Part shown: positions 1 through 6,153 of the stretch, piece after piece | Layout: every line of letters starts with the position of its first letter | Numbering within the stretch: the stretch's first letter is position 1 | Assembly: GCA_020446285.1 (NCBI GenBank) | Contig: JAGREZ010000308.1 | Location: forward strand, 539-7,487 | Reading direction: 5' to 3' | From: Geminicoccaceae bacterium | GTDB taxonomy: Bacteria > Pseudomonadota > Alphaproteobacteria > Geminicoccales > Geminicoccaceae | DNA length: 6,949 nucleotides | The notes under the pieces: model-generated | The model's database searches: none | What the model was told of the DNA's origin: nothing | What the model saw: only the letters and a program-made list of their open reading frames with translations | Made by a program: the position numbers and the translations under genes

Positions 1-758
1 TCGACGGCCATGGCGCCGAGTTCGTCGGCGAGATGCTCTTCCAGGATCGAGAGATCGCCGGCGAGCAGCCGCTCATGCACGGCATCCGCGGTGCGGGCGG
101 GCTCGACCAGGGTAATGCCCGAGCGATGCGAGGCGAGCGGCAACGTCGCGAGCGGCCCGCCGGGCCGGAAGCGTTCGAGCACCATGTGCCTGCTGTCATG
201 CGCATGGGTGACGATGAAGGACAGTGCCGTCTGGCGATAGCTCCAGCGATCGAGCCCGATGCGGGCAAGGCGCCGGACGACCGAACCGCGCCCGTCCGCG
301 CCGATGACGAGGCCCGTCACGACATGCCGTCCATCCGCGAGCAGCAGGCGTCCGCGGCCCGGCATGGCGCAAACCCGGCCCTCGAGCCAGAGCGCGCGCG
401 GCAGGGCGGCCGCCAGCGCATCGCGCAGCCTGCCATTGTCGACGCCATGGGCGAGCGGCCCCTCGCCGACCTCGCCGGAGCGATAGACGACATGACCGCC
501 CGAGGCGGTGTCGCGCACATCGACCCGGTGCACGGGCCAGGCGACCGGGGCGATATGGCGCCAGAGGCCGAGCGCTTCGAGCGCCATCCGGCTGCCGGCG
601 AGAAGCGCGAGCGTTCGTCCGGTCGAGGGCTGCGCGCAACGGCCGACCGGATCGACGACCCGCACGTCGAAGCCGGCATCGTCCAGCGCGAGCGCGGCCA
701 GAAGGCCCGCATGTCCGCCACCGACGATGGCGATGTCACAGGAAACCGTCTCGTTCAT
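1..758 (-). CDS. UbiH/UbiF/VisC/COQ6-family FAD-dependent hydroxylase (C-terminus beyond window)
   Basis: This is the N-terminal 252 residues of a flavoprotein monooxygenase; the rest lies left of base 1. Visible in order are the dinucleotide-binding motif DIAIVGGGHAG (residues 8-18) ending in the acidic strand VRVVD, the VDNGRLRDAL segment (106-115), the DG motif GADGRGSVVRR (153-163), and the family block WSYRQTAL followed by ERFRPGGPLATLPL (195-208). Enzymes of this family hydroxylate the aromatic ring of ubiquinone precursors using FAD, NADPH and O2, usually at the inner membrane. The GD motif (GDAAH type), which completes the FAD site, would lie in the missing part. The substrate position (C5, C6 or C1) cannot be told from this half. 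The ATG at 758-756 lies just before the first strand. An in-frame ATG at 800-798 would add 14 residues and leave only 9 bases after rpoH. Neither start has a strong Shine-Dalgarno. The gene follows rpoH on the same strand, probably in the same transcript. Confidence 0.88.
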   Translation of the reverse strand, partial: MNETVSCDIAIVGGGHAGLLAALALDDAGFDVRVVDPVGRCAQPSTGRTLALLAGSRMALEALGLWRHIAPVAWPVHRVDVRDTASGGHVVYRSGEVGEGPLAHGVDNGRLRDALAAALPRALWLEGRVCAMPGRGRLLLADGRHVVTGLVIGADGRGSVVRRLARIGLDRWSYRQTALSFIVTHAHDSRHMVLERFRPGGPLATLPLASHRSGITLVEPARTADAVHERLLAGDLSILEEHLADELGAMAV

Positions 759-809
759 GTCCCGGACGATGCCCCGATGCGCGGGATGCGTCCAGTCCAT
801 TTCGGCGTG

Positions 810-1697
810 TCAGGCGCCCGCGACGAGCGGTGCCGCATCCTTGCCCAGCCGCGACAGGAGCGAGGCGCGGAGCTTGAGGAGCGCGCGCTGCTCGATCTGC
901 CGGACCCGTTCCTTGCTGATGCCGAACCACCGGCCCAGTTCCTCGAGCGTGCGTCCGTTTTCACGAAGGCGCCTCTCGCGGATGATCGTCTGCTCGCGTT
1001 CATTGAGCGCGGCGATGGATTCGCGCAACCACAGGCTGCGCCGGCGACCGTCGACGGCGTTCTCGGCAAGGGTTTCGGGATCGGGTCCCTCGTCGCGAAG
1101 CCTGTCCTCGAAACTCTCGCTCCCGCCCTCGCCGAGGGGCGCATGCAGCGAACAGTCACGGCCATCGATCTGCCGTTCCATGCGTTCGACATCCTCGATG
1201 CGGACCGAGAGCGAACGGGCGACGGTCTCCCGCACCTCGTCATCCGCCATCGCCTCGCCGCCCGCGCGAATCCGGGCCCGCAGGCGGCGCAGCCGGAAGA
1301 AGAGGGATTTCTGCGTCGCCGAGGAACCGAGCCGCACGATCGACCAGTTGCGCAGGACGAATTCCTGCATGGCCGACTTCACCCACCAGCCGGCATAGGT
1401 CGAAAAGCGCAGTCCGCGCTCGGGGTCGAAGCGTTCGGCCGCCTGCATCAGCCCGACCACGCCTTCCTGTCGAAGATCGTTGAGCGGCAGGCCGTAATTG
1501 CGGAAACGGACGGCCTGGGCAATGACGAGGCGCATATAGGCCTGAACCAGTTCGTCCAGCGCCCCGGCGTCGCGATGGTCGCGCCAGGCCCGCGCCAGTT
1601 CCATCTCACGCTCGAAGTCGAGAATGGGCGCGGCCATGGATTTCCGGATCAGGCGCCGGTCGGCCTCGTCCCACATGTCATTGATGCGATGGGTCAC
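810..1697 (-). CDS. rpoH: RNA polymerase sigma-32 (heat-shock) factor, RpoH2-like
   Basis: A 295-residue alternative sigma factor of the sigma-70 family, of normal RpoH length. Region 2 spans about residues 30-122 and includes LRQEGVVGLMQAAERF (75-90) and the promoter-melting/-10 recognition stretch FSTYAGWWVKSAMQEFVLR (98-116). The RpoH-box hallmark is QKSLFFRLRR (129-138). Region 4 has a C-terminal helix-turn-helix, TLEELGRWFGISKERVRQIE (250-269). Region 1.1 is absent, as expected. RpoH directs core polymerase to heat-shock and, in alphaproteobacteria, also oxidative-stress promoters. The paralogue call (RpoH2 rather than RpoH1) rests on resemblance only. The start is GTG at 1697-1695, chosen because a perfect AGGAGG lies 8 bases upstream (1706-1711). 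The next in-frame ATG is codon 8 and lacks such a site. The gene lies 74 bases downstream of lpxK on the same strand, with a 16-bp tandem duplication in that gap. I saw no obvious own promoter or thermosensor hairpin in the gap. Confidence 0.95.
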   Translation of the reverse strand: MTHRINDMWDEADRRLIRKSMAAPILDFEREMELARAWRDHRDAGALDELVQAYMRLVIAQAVRFRNYGLPLNDLRQEGVVGLMQAAERFDPERGLRFSTYAGWWVKSAMQEFVLRNWSIVRLGSSATQKSLFFRLRRLRARIRAGGEAMADDEVRETVARSLSVRIEDVERMERQIDGRDCSLHAPLGEGGSESFEDRLRDEGPDPETLAENAVDGRRRSLWLRESIAALNEREQTIIRERRLRENGRTLEELGRWFGISKERVRQIEQRALLKLRASLLSRLGKDAAPLVAGA

Positions 1698-1705
1698 CGG
1701 ACATT

Positions 1706-1711
1706 CCTCCT
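1706..1711 (-). promoter_or_regulatory. Shine-Dalgarno of rpoH
   Basis: A perfect AGGAGG on the minus strand, 8 bases before the GTG at 1697. It decides in favour of the GTG start over the ATG at codon 8. An out-of-frame ATG at 1704-1702 lies between the Shine-Dalgarno and the GTG, but is only 1 base from the AGGAGG and is too close to be used. Confidence 0.75.
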
Positions 1712-1712
1712 T

Positions 1713-1744
1713 CGATGGACGGCACAGGCGATGGACGGCACAGC
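1713..1744. repeat. 16-bp direct tandem duplication in the lpxK-rpoH gap
   Basis: The 15-base unit CGATGGACGGCACAG occurs at 1713-1727 and again at 1729-1743, giving a perfect repeat of period 16 in plus-strand reading. The 16th base is G in the first copy and C in the second. It sits directly upstream of the rpoH Shine-Dalgarno, wholly between the lpxK stop (1772) and the rpoH start. It could be a recent slippage duplication or a doubled binding site in the rpoH leader. The sequence alone does not decide. Confidence 0.8.
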
Positions 1745-1771
1745 TTCCCGCATGACGAACCGGCGCGCGGA

Positions 1772-2773
1772 TCAGCCGGAACCGGCGAAATCCATCCTGT
1801 CACCGATCCAGCGTTCCAGCGCGCCCGGCCGTTCGGCCACGAGCTCGAGATCGACGGGCACGATCAGCTCCCGCCAGCGCGCATCGAGCCGCAGCCAGTC
1901 CTTGCGCGTGGTCACGATGGCACGTCCGCGAGCTTGTTGATGCAGTGAATGAAGCTCACTCTCGCGAAAGTGATGATGATCGGGACAGGCCACATGCCGT
2001 TCGATACACGCACCGAGGCCCTCGAGATCACGGCGAAAGCGCGCCGGATCGGCGATTCCGGTCAGGATGTCGAGGGGAGCGCCGCGCAGGTCGATCGGGC
2101 ACAGCAGACGACGCGTGAAGCGGAAGACCGGTTTCGATACCGGCCAGAACGAGGGGAGCGCTCCCGTTGCGATGATGACGAGCGCATCGGCGCGCGCGGC
2201 GGCGGCGCGCGGGTTTTCCCTGAGAGGCCCGGCCGGCAGCAGGCGGCCATTGCCGAGGGGATTGCCGCCATCGATGACGAGAAAGGTCAGATCGGGGCGA
2301 AGCCGGTATCCCTGCATGCCGTCATCGAGGATCGCATGACTTGCACCTTCCGCCTTCGCCCGGGCGGCGGCAAGGACCCGGTCCGCGCCGACCCAGACAG
2401 GACCGTCGAGCGCATGCAGGACCGCCTCGTCACCGAACATGCGCGTGTCCGTGTCCGCGCCCCCGACGCCGGCGCCCGCTCGCCCTGTTCCGTGCACCCC
2501 GCGAAGACGCCCGCCATATCCCCGGATGAGGACATGCGGCATGGCGCCCCGCTCCTGCAGAATGCGGCGCAAAAGGCGGGCGAACGGCGTCTTGCCGGAA
2601 CCGCCGACGCGCAGACCGCCGACGAGGATCACCGGAAGACCGGCGCATGGCATCCTTTCCAGCATCCAGCCCGCATGCAGTTTCCTGAGCCCGCCGTGAA
2701 GCCGCGCCAGAGGTTCCAGCATCCGGCCGGGCAGCCCTCCTCCCGGTTGCTGCCAGAAGGCCGGCTCCCTCAC
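1772..2773 (-). CDS. lpxK: Tetraacyldisaccharide 4'-kinase (lipid A 4'-kinase)
   Basis: A 333-residue LpxK, of usual family length. It phosphorylates the 4' position of the tetraacyl disaccharide-1-phosphate with ATP to make lipid IVA, at the cytoplasmic face of the inner membrane. The N-terminal REPAFWQ and PLARLHGGLRKLHAG stretch (about 2-35) matches the family's membrane-associated start. The P-loop is VGGLRVGGSGKTP (51-63). LIRGYGGRLRG (82-92), FGDEAVLHA (113-121), DDGMQGYRLRPDL (150-162), LLPAGPLRE (178-186) and PDHHHF (264-269) are further landmarks. Two small departures are seen: Gly53 where the P-loop normally has Asn (VGN), and DDGMQ instead of the common DDGFQ. The start is GTG at 2773-2771, and the GTGA overlap with the waaA stop indicates translational coupling. 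The substrate of WaaA is the product of this enzyme, so the pair acts in consecutive steps. Confidence 0.95.
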   Translation of the reverse strand: MREPAFWQQPGGGLPGRMLEPLARLHGGLRKLHAGWMLERMPCAGLPVILVGGLRVGGSGKTPFARLLRRILQERGAMPHVLIRGYGGRLRGVHGTGRAGAGVGGADTDTRMFGDEAVLHALDGPVWVGADRVLAAARAKAEGASHAILDDGMQGYRLRPDLTFLVIDGGNPLGNGRLLPAGPLRENPRAAAARADALVIIATGALPSFWPVSKPVFRFTRRLLCPIDLRGAPLDILTGIADPARFRRDLEGLGACIERHVACPDHHHFRESELHSLHQQARGRAIVTTRKDWLRLDARWRELIVPVDLELVAERPGALERWIGDRMDFAGSG

Positions 2774-4155
2774 CTCCCCGTGTCCCGCTCGTCATCGTCG
2801 GACAAGAGTGGTTCGCGCTCGCTATTGTCGGAAAGCGGCGGTTCGCGCTCGCTATCGCCGGAAAGAAGCGGTTCGAGTTCGCGGGCGACGAGGGCATGTT
2901 TTCCGGCCCGCATCGCCGCGAGTGCCCGGCGCTCGCATTCCACCGCCTCGCCCGCATGCCCCCTTTGGAACACGCGCGCGACATGGTCGGCCAGTTCGTC
3001 GGCGTCCGCGATGATCGCGAGTGCACCCGATGCCCGAAGGCGCGCGGCCTCGTCGCCGAGTTTCTCAAGGAAAGGGCCCATGACCGGCAGCGCGCCGTGG
3101 CGGATGGCCTCGAACGGATTGTGGCCGCCCAGCGGCACCAGCGAGCCGCCGATGAATGCCGCATGAACATGTTCGAACAACGTACCGAGCACGCCGATAC
3201 GATCGATGAGCCAGATGTCCGCGGATGCCGTGGGAACCCGCGCGAGGCTCAACCGTTCGACCACCAGTCCCGTCCGGCGGAGCATGGCGTCGAGATGATC
3301 CGCACGCTCGGGATGCCGGGGCGCAAGCGCGAGGCGGGCGCCCGCGTGGCATTGCCGAAGCAGGCGCTGCGCCTCTGCCACGATTTCTTCCTCACCCTCA
3401 TGCGTGCTCGCGGCAAGCCAGAGGAACCGCGTGTTCGGGGATGCACGCAGCTCCGCCAGCCAGTCATCCTCGACCGGCAGCGGACATGCCGCGGCCTTGA
3501 TGTCGCCGGCGACCGCAACCCGCGCCGCGCCAAGCTCCGCATATCGTCCGGCCATCTGCACATCGCGGGCGAGAACGCAATCGAGCGTCGCGAAGATCCG
3601 CCTGCCATAGCTCCCGAGCCACCGCCAGCGCCGCGCGGATCGCGCTGACAGACGGGCATTGACGATGGCGGCAGGTATGCCGCGCCGCTCCAGTTCGAGC
3701 AGCATGAGCGGCCAGATCTCCGACTCGATCAGGACGAGAAGATCCGGCCGCCAGTGATCGAGGAAGCGGGCGACGGTTCCCGGCAGGTCGAGCGGCGACG
3801 GGCCGAGGGTCACATCGGGCGCCGGATCCCGTGCCATCAGGGCCCGCGCGGCCGGTGTCGTGACCGTCAGGAGAAAACGCCTGCCGTCGCCGCGAAGGAT
3901 GTCGATGGTCGTTCGCGCGGCCACCGCCTCGCCGACGCTGACCGCATGTATCCACACAAGCCGCCTCGCCGGCGGACGTGGTGCCGGATGGCGGGCAAGA
4001 TGCCCGTCCCGGCACCCGTCCCGAACGAGGAGGAACGCGAACGGTTCGAGCAGACGGGCGAGACCGGCATGAACCGCAGCGCACAGACCTGCGGCACCGC
4101 CTCCTTCAACCGGCAAGATCGGGGAAGAGCGCTGCCAGTTCTTCTTCGTTGGCAC
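2770..4155 (-). CDS. waaA: 3-deoxy-D-manno-octulosonic acid (Kdo) transferase; start uncertain
   Basis: This GT-B glycosyltransferase transfers Kdo from CMP-Kdo to lipid IVA at the inner membrane. Numbered from the listed GTG, landmarks are [13 protein letters not shown] (68-80, Glu76 as the likely catalytic base), ESEIWP (144-149), the interdomain [14 protein letters not shown] (164-177), [11 protein letters not shown] (247-257), LAPRHPER (277-284) and [15 protein letters not shown] (336-350). The listed 461 residues are longer than the usual roughly 420-440, because of a repeated acidic tail (428-457). The start is unclear. The GTG at 4155 would overlap mtnA by 50 bases without a ribosome site. 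A TTG at 4116 overlaps by 11 bases. The only good Shine-Dalgarno, AGGAGG at 4105-4100 right at the mtnA stop, faces no in-frame ATG, GTG or TTG, only a CTG at 4086. The basic KEDPxRxxERLG-like stretch usual between the membrane helix and WIHAVSVGE looks shortened and replaced by a Pro/Arg-rich piece. Function is sure; the N-terminus is not. Confidence 0.92.
   Translation of the reverse strand: MPTKKNWQRSSPILPVEGGGAAGLCAAVHAGLARLLEPFAFLLVRDGCRDGHLARHPAPRPPARRLVWIHAVSVGEAVAARTTIDILRGDGRRFLLTVTTPAARALMARDPAPDVTLGPSPLDLPGTVARFLDHWRPDLLVLIESEIWPLMLLELERRGIPAAIVNARLSARSARRWRWLGSYGRRIFATLDCVLARDVQMAGRYAELGAARVAVAGDIKAAACPLPVEDDWLAELRASPNTRFLWLAASTHEGEEEIVAEAQRLLRQCHAGARLALAPRHPERADHLDAMLRRTGLVVERLSLARVPTASADIWLIDRIGVLGTLFEHVHAAFIGGSLVPLGGHNPFEAIRHGALPVMGPFLEKLGDEAARLRASGALAIIADADELADHVARVFQRGHAGEAVECERRALAAMRAGKHALVARELEPLLSGDSEREPPLSDNSEREPLLSDDDERDTGR
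2787..2876. repeat. Three 30-bp tandem repeats encoding the WaaA C-terminal tail
   Basis: Three direct, gap-free copies of a 30-bp unit lie at 2787-2816, 2817-2846 and 2847-2876. By my reading the middle copy matches the right copy at 25 of 30 positions and the left copy at 22 of 30. In the WaaA frame each encodes a decapeptide of pattern E-P-(L/P)-L-S-(D/G)-(D/N)-(S/D)-E-R. The three are followed by DTGR and the stop. The period is a multiple of three, so the reading frame is kept. Confidence 0.9.
4100..4105 (-). promoter_or_regulatory. Shine-Dalgarno at the mtnA stop, presumably for waaA
   Basis: AGGAGG on the minus strand begins one base after the mtnA TGA (4108-4106). It is the only strong ribosome site near the waaA N-terminus, yet no in-frame ATG, GTG or TTG follows at a usual distance. 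The nearest in-frame candidate is a CTG at 4086-4084, 13 bases away. Out-of-frame GTG (4097) and ATG (4070) are nearby. Confidence 0.45.
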
Positions 4156-5203
4156 CGCAAACGCCGCGCTCGGTGATCAGTCCGGTGACCAGCCGCGCCG
4201 GCGTGACATCGAAGGCGTAATTGGCCGCCGGGCTGCCGTCGGGCGTGATGGCCACCGTCTCGATGCGTCCATCCCCGGTCCGCCCGGTCATCCGCGTCAC
4301 TTCGTCGGGCGAACGCTGTTCGATCGGAACCTCGCGTACACCGTCCGAGATGGTCCAGTCGATCGTGGTCGAAGGCAGGGCGACATAGAAGGGAACGCCA
4401 TTGTCATGTGCTGCCAGCGCCTTGAGATAGGTTCCGATCTTGTTGCAGACATCGCCTGTGCGGGTCGTGCGGTCGGTGCCGACGATGCAGATGTCGACGA
4501 GCCCGTGCTGCATGAGATGGCCGCCCGCATTGTCGACGATCACGGTATGGTCGATACCCTGCTGCAGCAGTTCGAAGGCGGTCAGCGAGGCTCCCTGATT
4601 GCGCGGACGGGTCTCGTCGACCCAGACATGGACCGGAATGCCCTCTTCCTGCGCACGATAGATCGGCGCCGTTGCCGTGCCCCAGTCGATGGTGGCGAGC
4701 CAGCCGGCGTTGCAATGGGTGAGAATGTTGACCGGATCGCCTTCCCTGCCGGCGAGCATGATGTTGCGGATCAGTGCCAGCCCGGCATCGCCGATGGCCC
4801 TGCAGATCGCCACATCCTCGTCGGCGATCGCCTCGGCCTCGCGAAAGGCGATCTCCTCGCGTCTGGACTGGCCGACATCCCTGAGCCTCTCGGCCATGCG
4901 ATCAAGCGCCCAGCGCAGGTTGACAGCGGTCGGCCGCGTTGCTGCGAGCCGTTTGACCGCGGCATCGAGGCCGGCATCGGATGTATCCTCGCGCATGGCG
5001 ATGGCAACGCCATAGGCGGCCGTGGCACCGATCAGCGGCGCGCCGCGAACCTGCATGTCGGCGATGGCCCTCGCGGCATCCCCGACATCGCGCAGGGTCA
5101 GGATTTCCACCTCGTGCGGGAATTTGGTCTGGTCGAACGCCTGAACCGAACGACCGTCCTCGCCAAGCCAGATCGTCCGTTGTCGCCGACCCTGGATGAG
5201 CAT
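4106..5203 (-). CDS. mtnA: S-methyl-5-thioribose-1-phosphate isomerase
   Basis: A 365-residue member of the MtnA/eIF2B-like isomerase family. It converts methylthioribose-1-phosphate to methylthioribulose-1-phosphate in the methylthioadenosine salvage pathway (or the related MTA-isoprenoid shunt of some alphaproteobacteria), in the cytoplasm. Visible are the substrate loop [14 protein letters not shown] (52-65), the catalytic Cys164 in [10 protein letters not shown], the conserved [18 protein letters not shown] (195-212), and the catalytic Asp244 in [19 protein letters not shown]. The C-terminal [18 protein letters not shown] (331-348) is also typical. The start is ATG at 5203, with a perfect AGGAGG 4 bases upstream. 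The frame stays open upstream to 5323, but that extension crosses the intergenic promoter region and has no family similarity that I recognise. It is the first gene of the leftward run mtnA-waaA-lpxK-rpoH. Its pathway partner mtnK lies just beyond the opposing lysozyme gene. Confidence 0.95.
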   Translation of the reverse strand: MLIQGRRQRTIWLGEDGRSVQAFDQTKFPHEVEILTLRDVGDAARAIADMQVRGAPLIGATAAYGVAIAMREDTSDAGLDAAVKRLAATRPTAVNLRWALDRMAERLRDVGQSRREEIAFREAEAIADEDVAICRAIGDAGLALIRNIMLAGREGDPVNILTHCNAGWLATIDWGTATAPIYRAQEEGIPVHVWVDETRPRNQGASLTAFELLQQGIDHTVIVDNAGGHLMQHGLVDICIVGTDRTTRTGDVCNKIGTYLKALAAHDNGVPFYVALPSTTIDWTISDGVREVPIEQRSPDEVTRMTGRTGDGRIETVAITPDGSPAANYAFDVTPARLVTGLITERGVCGANEEELAALFPDLAG

Positions 5204-5207
5204 GTTT

Positions 5208-5213
5208 CCTCCT
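5208..5213 (-). promoter_or_regulatory. Shine-Dalgarno of mtnA
   Basis: AGGAGG on the minus strand, four bases before the ATG at 5203. It fixes the mtnA start there rather than at the upstream in-frame ATGs (5323, 5269, 5248). Confidence 0.8.
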
Positions 5214-5221
5214 GTTGATTG

Positions 5222-5239
5222 CGGCGCAAGATAGCGCCG
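5222..5239. repeat. Inverted repeat upstream of mtnA
   Basis: The arms CGGCGC (5222-5227) and GCGCCG (5234-5239) are perfect 6-bp complements around the 6-base spacer AAGATA. In minus-strand reading the spacer is TATCTT, the candidate mtnA -10 hexamer. It could be an operator or a small leader hairpin. Short GC arms like this also arise by chance in GC-rich DNA. Confidence 0.4.
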
Positions 5240-5257
5240 AAGGTTCATCGAATACAA
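5228..5257 (-). promoter_or_regulatory. mtnA: Candidate promoter of mtnA (sigma-70-like)
   Basis: Minus strand: TTGTAT (5257-5252) as -35 and TATCTT (5233-5228) as -10, separated by 18 bases. Transcription would start near 5221, giving a leader of about 18 bases that holds the AGGAGG. Each hexamer matches the consensus at only 4 of 6 positions, so this is a visual candidate only. Confidence 0.3.
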
Positions 5258-5263
5258 TGATGG

Positions 5264-5292
5264 TTGCATTCGGGTGGTTTCAAATGTATAGG
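5264..5292 (+). promoter_or_regulatory. Candidate promoter of the lysozyme gene
   Basis: Plus strand: TTGCAT (5264-5269) and TATAGG (5287-5292) with a 17-base spacer, lying in the AT-rich half of the divergent gap and about 30 bases before the ATG at 5322. The match to consensus is modest (3 of 6 and 4 of 6). Confidence 0.28.
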
Positions 5293-5309
5293 AATTTTTT
5301 CTGATTATT

Positions 5310-5313
5310 GGAG
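5310..5313 (+). promoter_or_regulatory. Shine-Dalgarno of the lysozyme gene
   Basis: GGAG on the plus strand, 8 bases before the ATG at 5322. It supports that start. Confidence 0.5.
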
Positions 5314-5321
5314 AATGTTCC

Positions 5322-6149
5322 ATGCCTGTCGCGCTTGCAAACGGATCGCGTGGCGCTGATGTCGGCCTCCTGCAGCAACGTCTCGTCCGTCAGGGCTATG
5401 CCGCCGGGCCGGCCGACGGCATTTTCGGGCCGGACACGCACCGGGCTCTGCTGCAATTTCAAAGGGATGCCAACCTTCTTGCGGACGGGATCGCCGGCAT
5501 GAGAACGCTTGCGGCGCTCAGACTGGCGGCGGTGGAGACGGACTCCGTGCTCGACGAGCTGTGTCCCGCCCGCGTCCGCCGTCTGTTCCCGCATACGAAA
5601 ATTTCGTCAATTGAAGACAATCTGCCGCACATAATGGAGGGGCTGCGCGAGTTCGGTCTGGTCGACCGGCCCATGGCGCTCATGGCGCTGTCGACCGTTC
5701 GCGCCGAATGCGAGGCCTTCACACCGCAGGACGAACGACCTTCCCGCTACAGTTGTTCGCCGGATTGCGAGGATTTCGATCTCTATGACAATCGCACGGA
5801 TCTGGGCAACCGGGGCGCGCCGGACGGTCGTCGCTATCGCGGCCGCGGCTTCGTGCAACTGACCGGGCGGGTGAACTACAGGCGGATCGGCCGGCTGATC
5901 GGCATGGACGGGCGGCTGGAAGAGGAACCCGGTCTCGCCGGCGAACCGGCAACGGCCGGGCGCATTCTCGCCGCATTCCTTTGCGCCCGCGAACGCATCA
6001 TCAAGGAGGCGCTGCTCGAGGGCGATCTCGCCCGTGCCCGGCGGCTGGTGAATGGCGGCTCGCATGGCCTCGACCGTTTCACCGACTGCTACCGGCGCGG
6101 CGAAAGACTGTTCGAGCGCCGACGGCCGAAGATTGCCGGAACCCCCTGA
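5322..6149 (+). CDS. Peptidoglycan-binding and GH19-type lysozyme/chitinase-like protein
   Basis: A 275-residue two-domain cell-wall hydrolase. Residues about 7-68 form a PG_binding_1 domain ([19 protein letters not shown], then [17 protein letters not shown] and [13 protein letters not shown]). Residues about 85-265 resemble the GH19 chitinase/endolysin fold: [10 protein letters not shown] places Glu129 where the family has HE, Glu138 in QDERPSRYS is the likely second acid, then [16 protein letters not shown] (171-186) and [11 protein letters not shown] (243-253). Such enzymes cut the glycan strands of peptidoglycan or chitin. There is no signal peptide or membrane segment, as in phage endolysins, so export is unexplained. 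There are six cysteines, including a C-x3-C pair (145, 149). The gene is the only complete plus-strand one in the window. It is divergent from mtnA, convergent with mtnK, and ends 4 bases from the mtnK stop. Some stretches (around 5590-5640) are less GC-rich than the neighbours. It may be a domesticated endolysin or an acquired gene; no phage genes surround it. Confidence 0.85.
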   Translation: MPVALANGSRGADVGLLQQRLVRQGYAAGPADGIFGPDTHRALLQFQRDANLLADGIAGMRTLAALRLAAVETDSVLDELCPARVRRLFPHTKISSIEDNLPHIMEGLREFGLVDRPMALMALSTVRAECEAFTPQDERPSRYSCSPDCEDFDLYDNRTDLGNRGAPDGRRYRGRGFVQLTGRVNYRRIGRLIGMDGRLEEEPGLAGEPATAGRILAAFLCARERIIKEALLEGDLARARRLVNGGSHGLDRFTDCYRRGERLFERRRPKIAGTP

Positions 6150-6153
6150 CGGG

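Noticed and set aside
33..1940. Very long plus-strand open frame (635 codons) opposite the hydroxylase and rpoH.
   Set aside because: It runs antisense to two clearly recognised genes, crosses their boundaries, and its translation is low-complexity Arg/Ala/Pro-rich with no recognisable domain. Such frames are common opposite GC-rich genes.
2787..2876. The 30-bp repeats as a possible CRISPR or binding-site array.
   Set aside because: The units abut without spacers, diverge from each other, and keep the WaaA reading frame to its stop, so they are coding tandem repeats.
1949..3166. 405-codon plus-strand open frame across lpxK and the waaA 3' end.
   Set aside because: Antisense to two recognised genes; the Ser/Arg-rich C-terminus is the reverse reading of waaA. 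No domain is seen.
4406..5218. 270-codon plus-strand open frame opposite mtnA.
   Set aside because: Antisense to a fully recognised isomerase, with no recognisable family and no ribosome site of note.
5204..5323. N-terminal extension of MtnA by 40 residues from an upstream in-frame ATG at 5323.
   Set aside because: It crosses the divergent promoter region, has no recognised similarity, and the ATG at 5203 has a perfect AGGAGG and the usual MtnA start.
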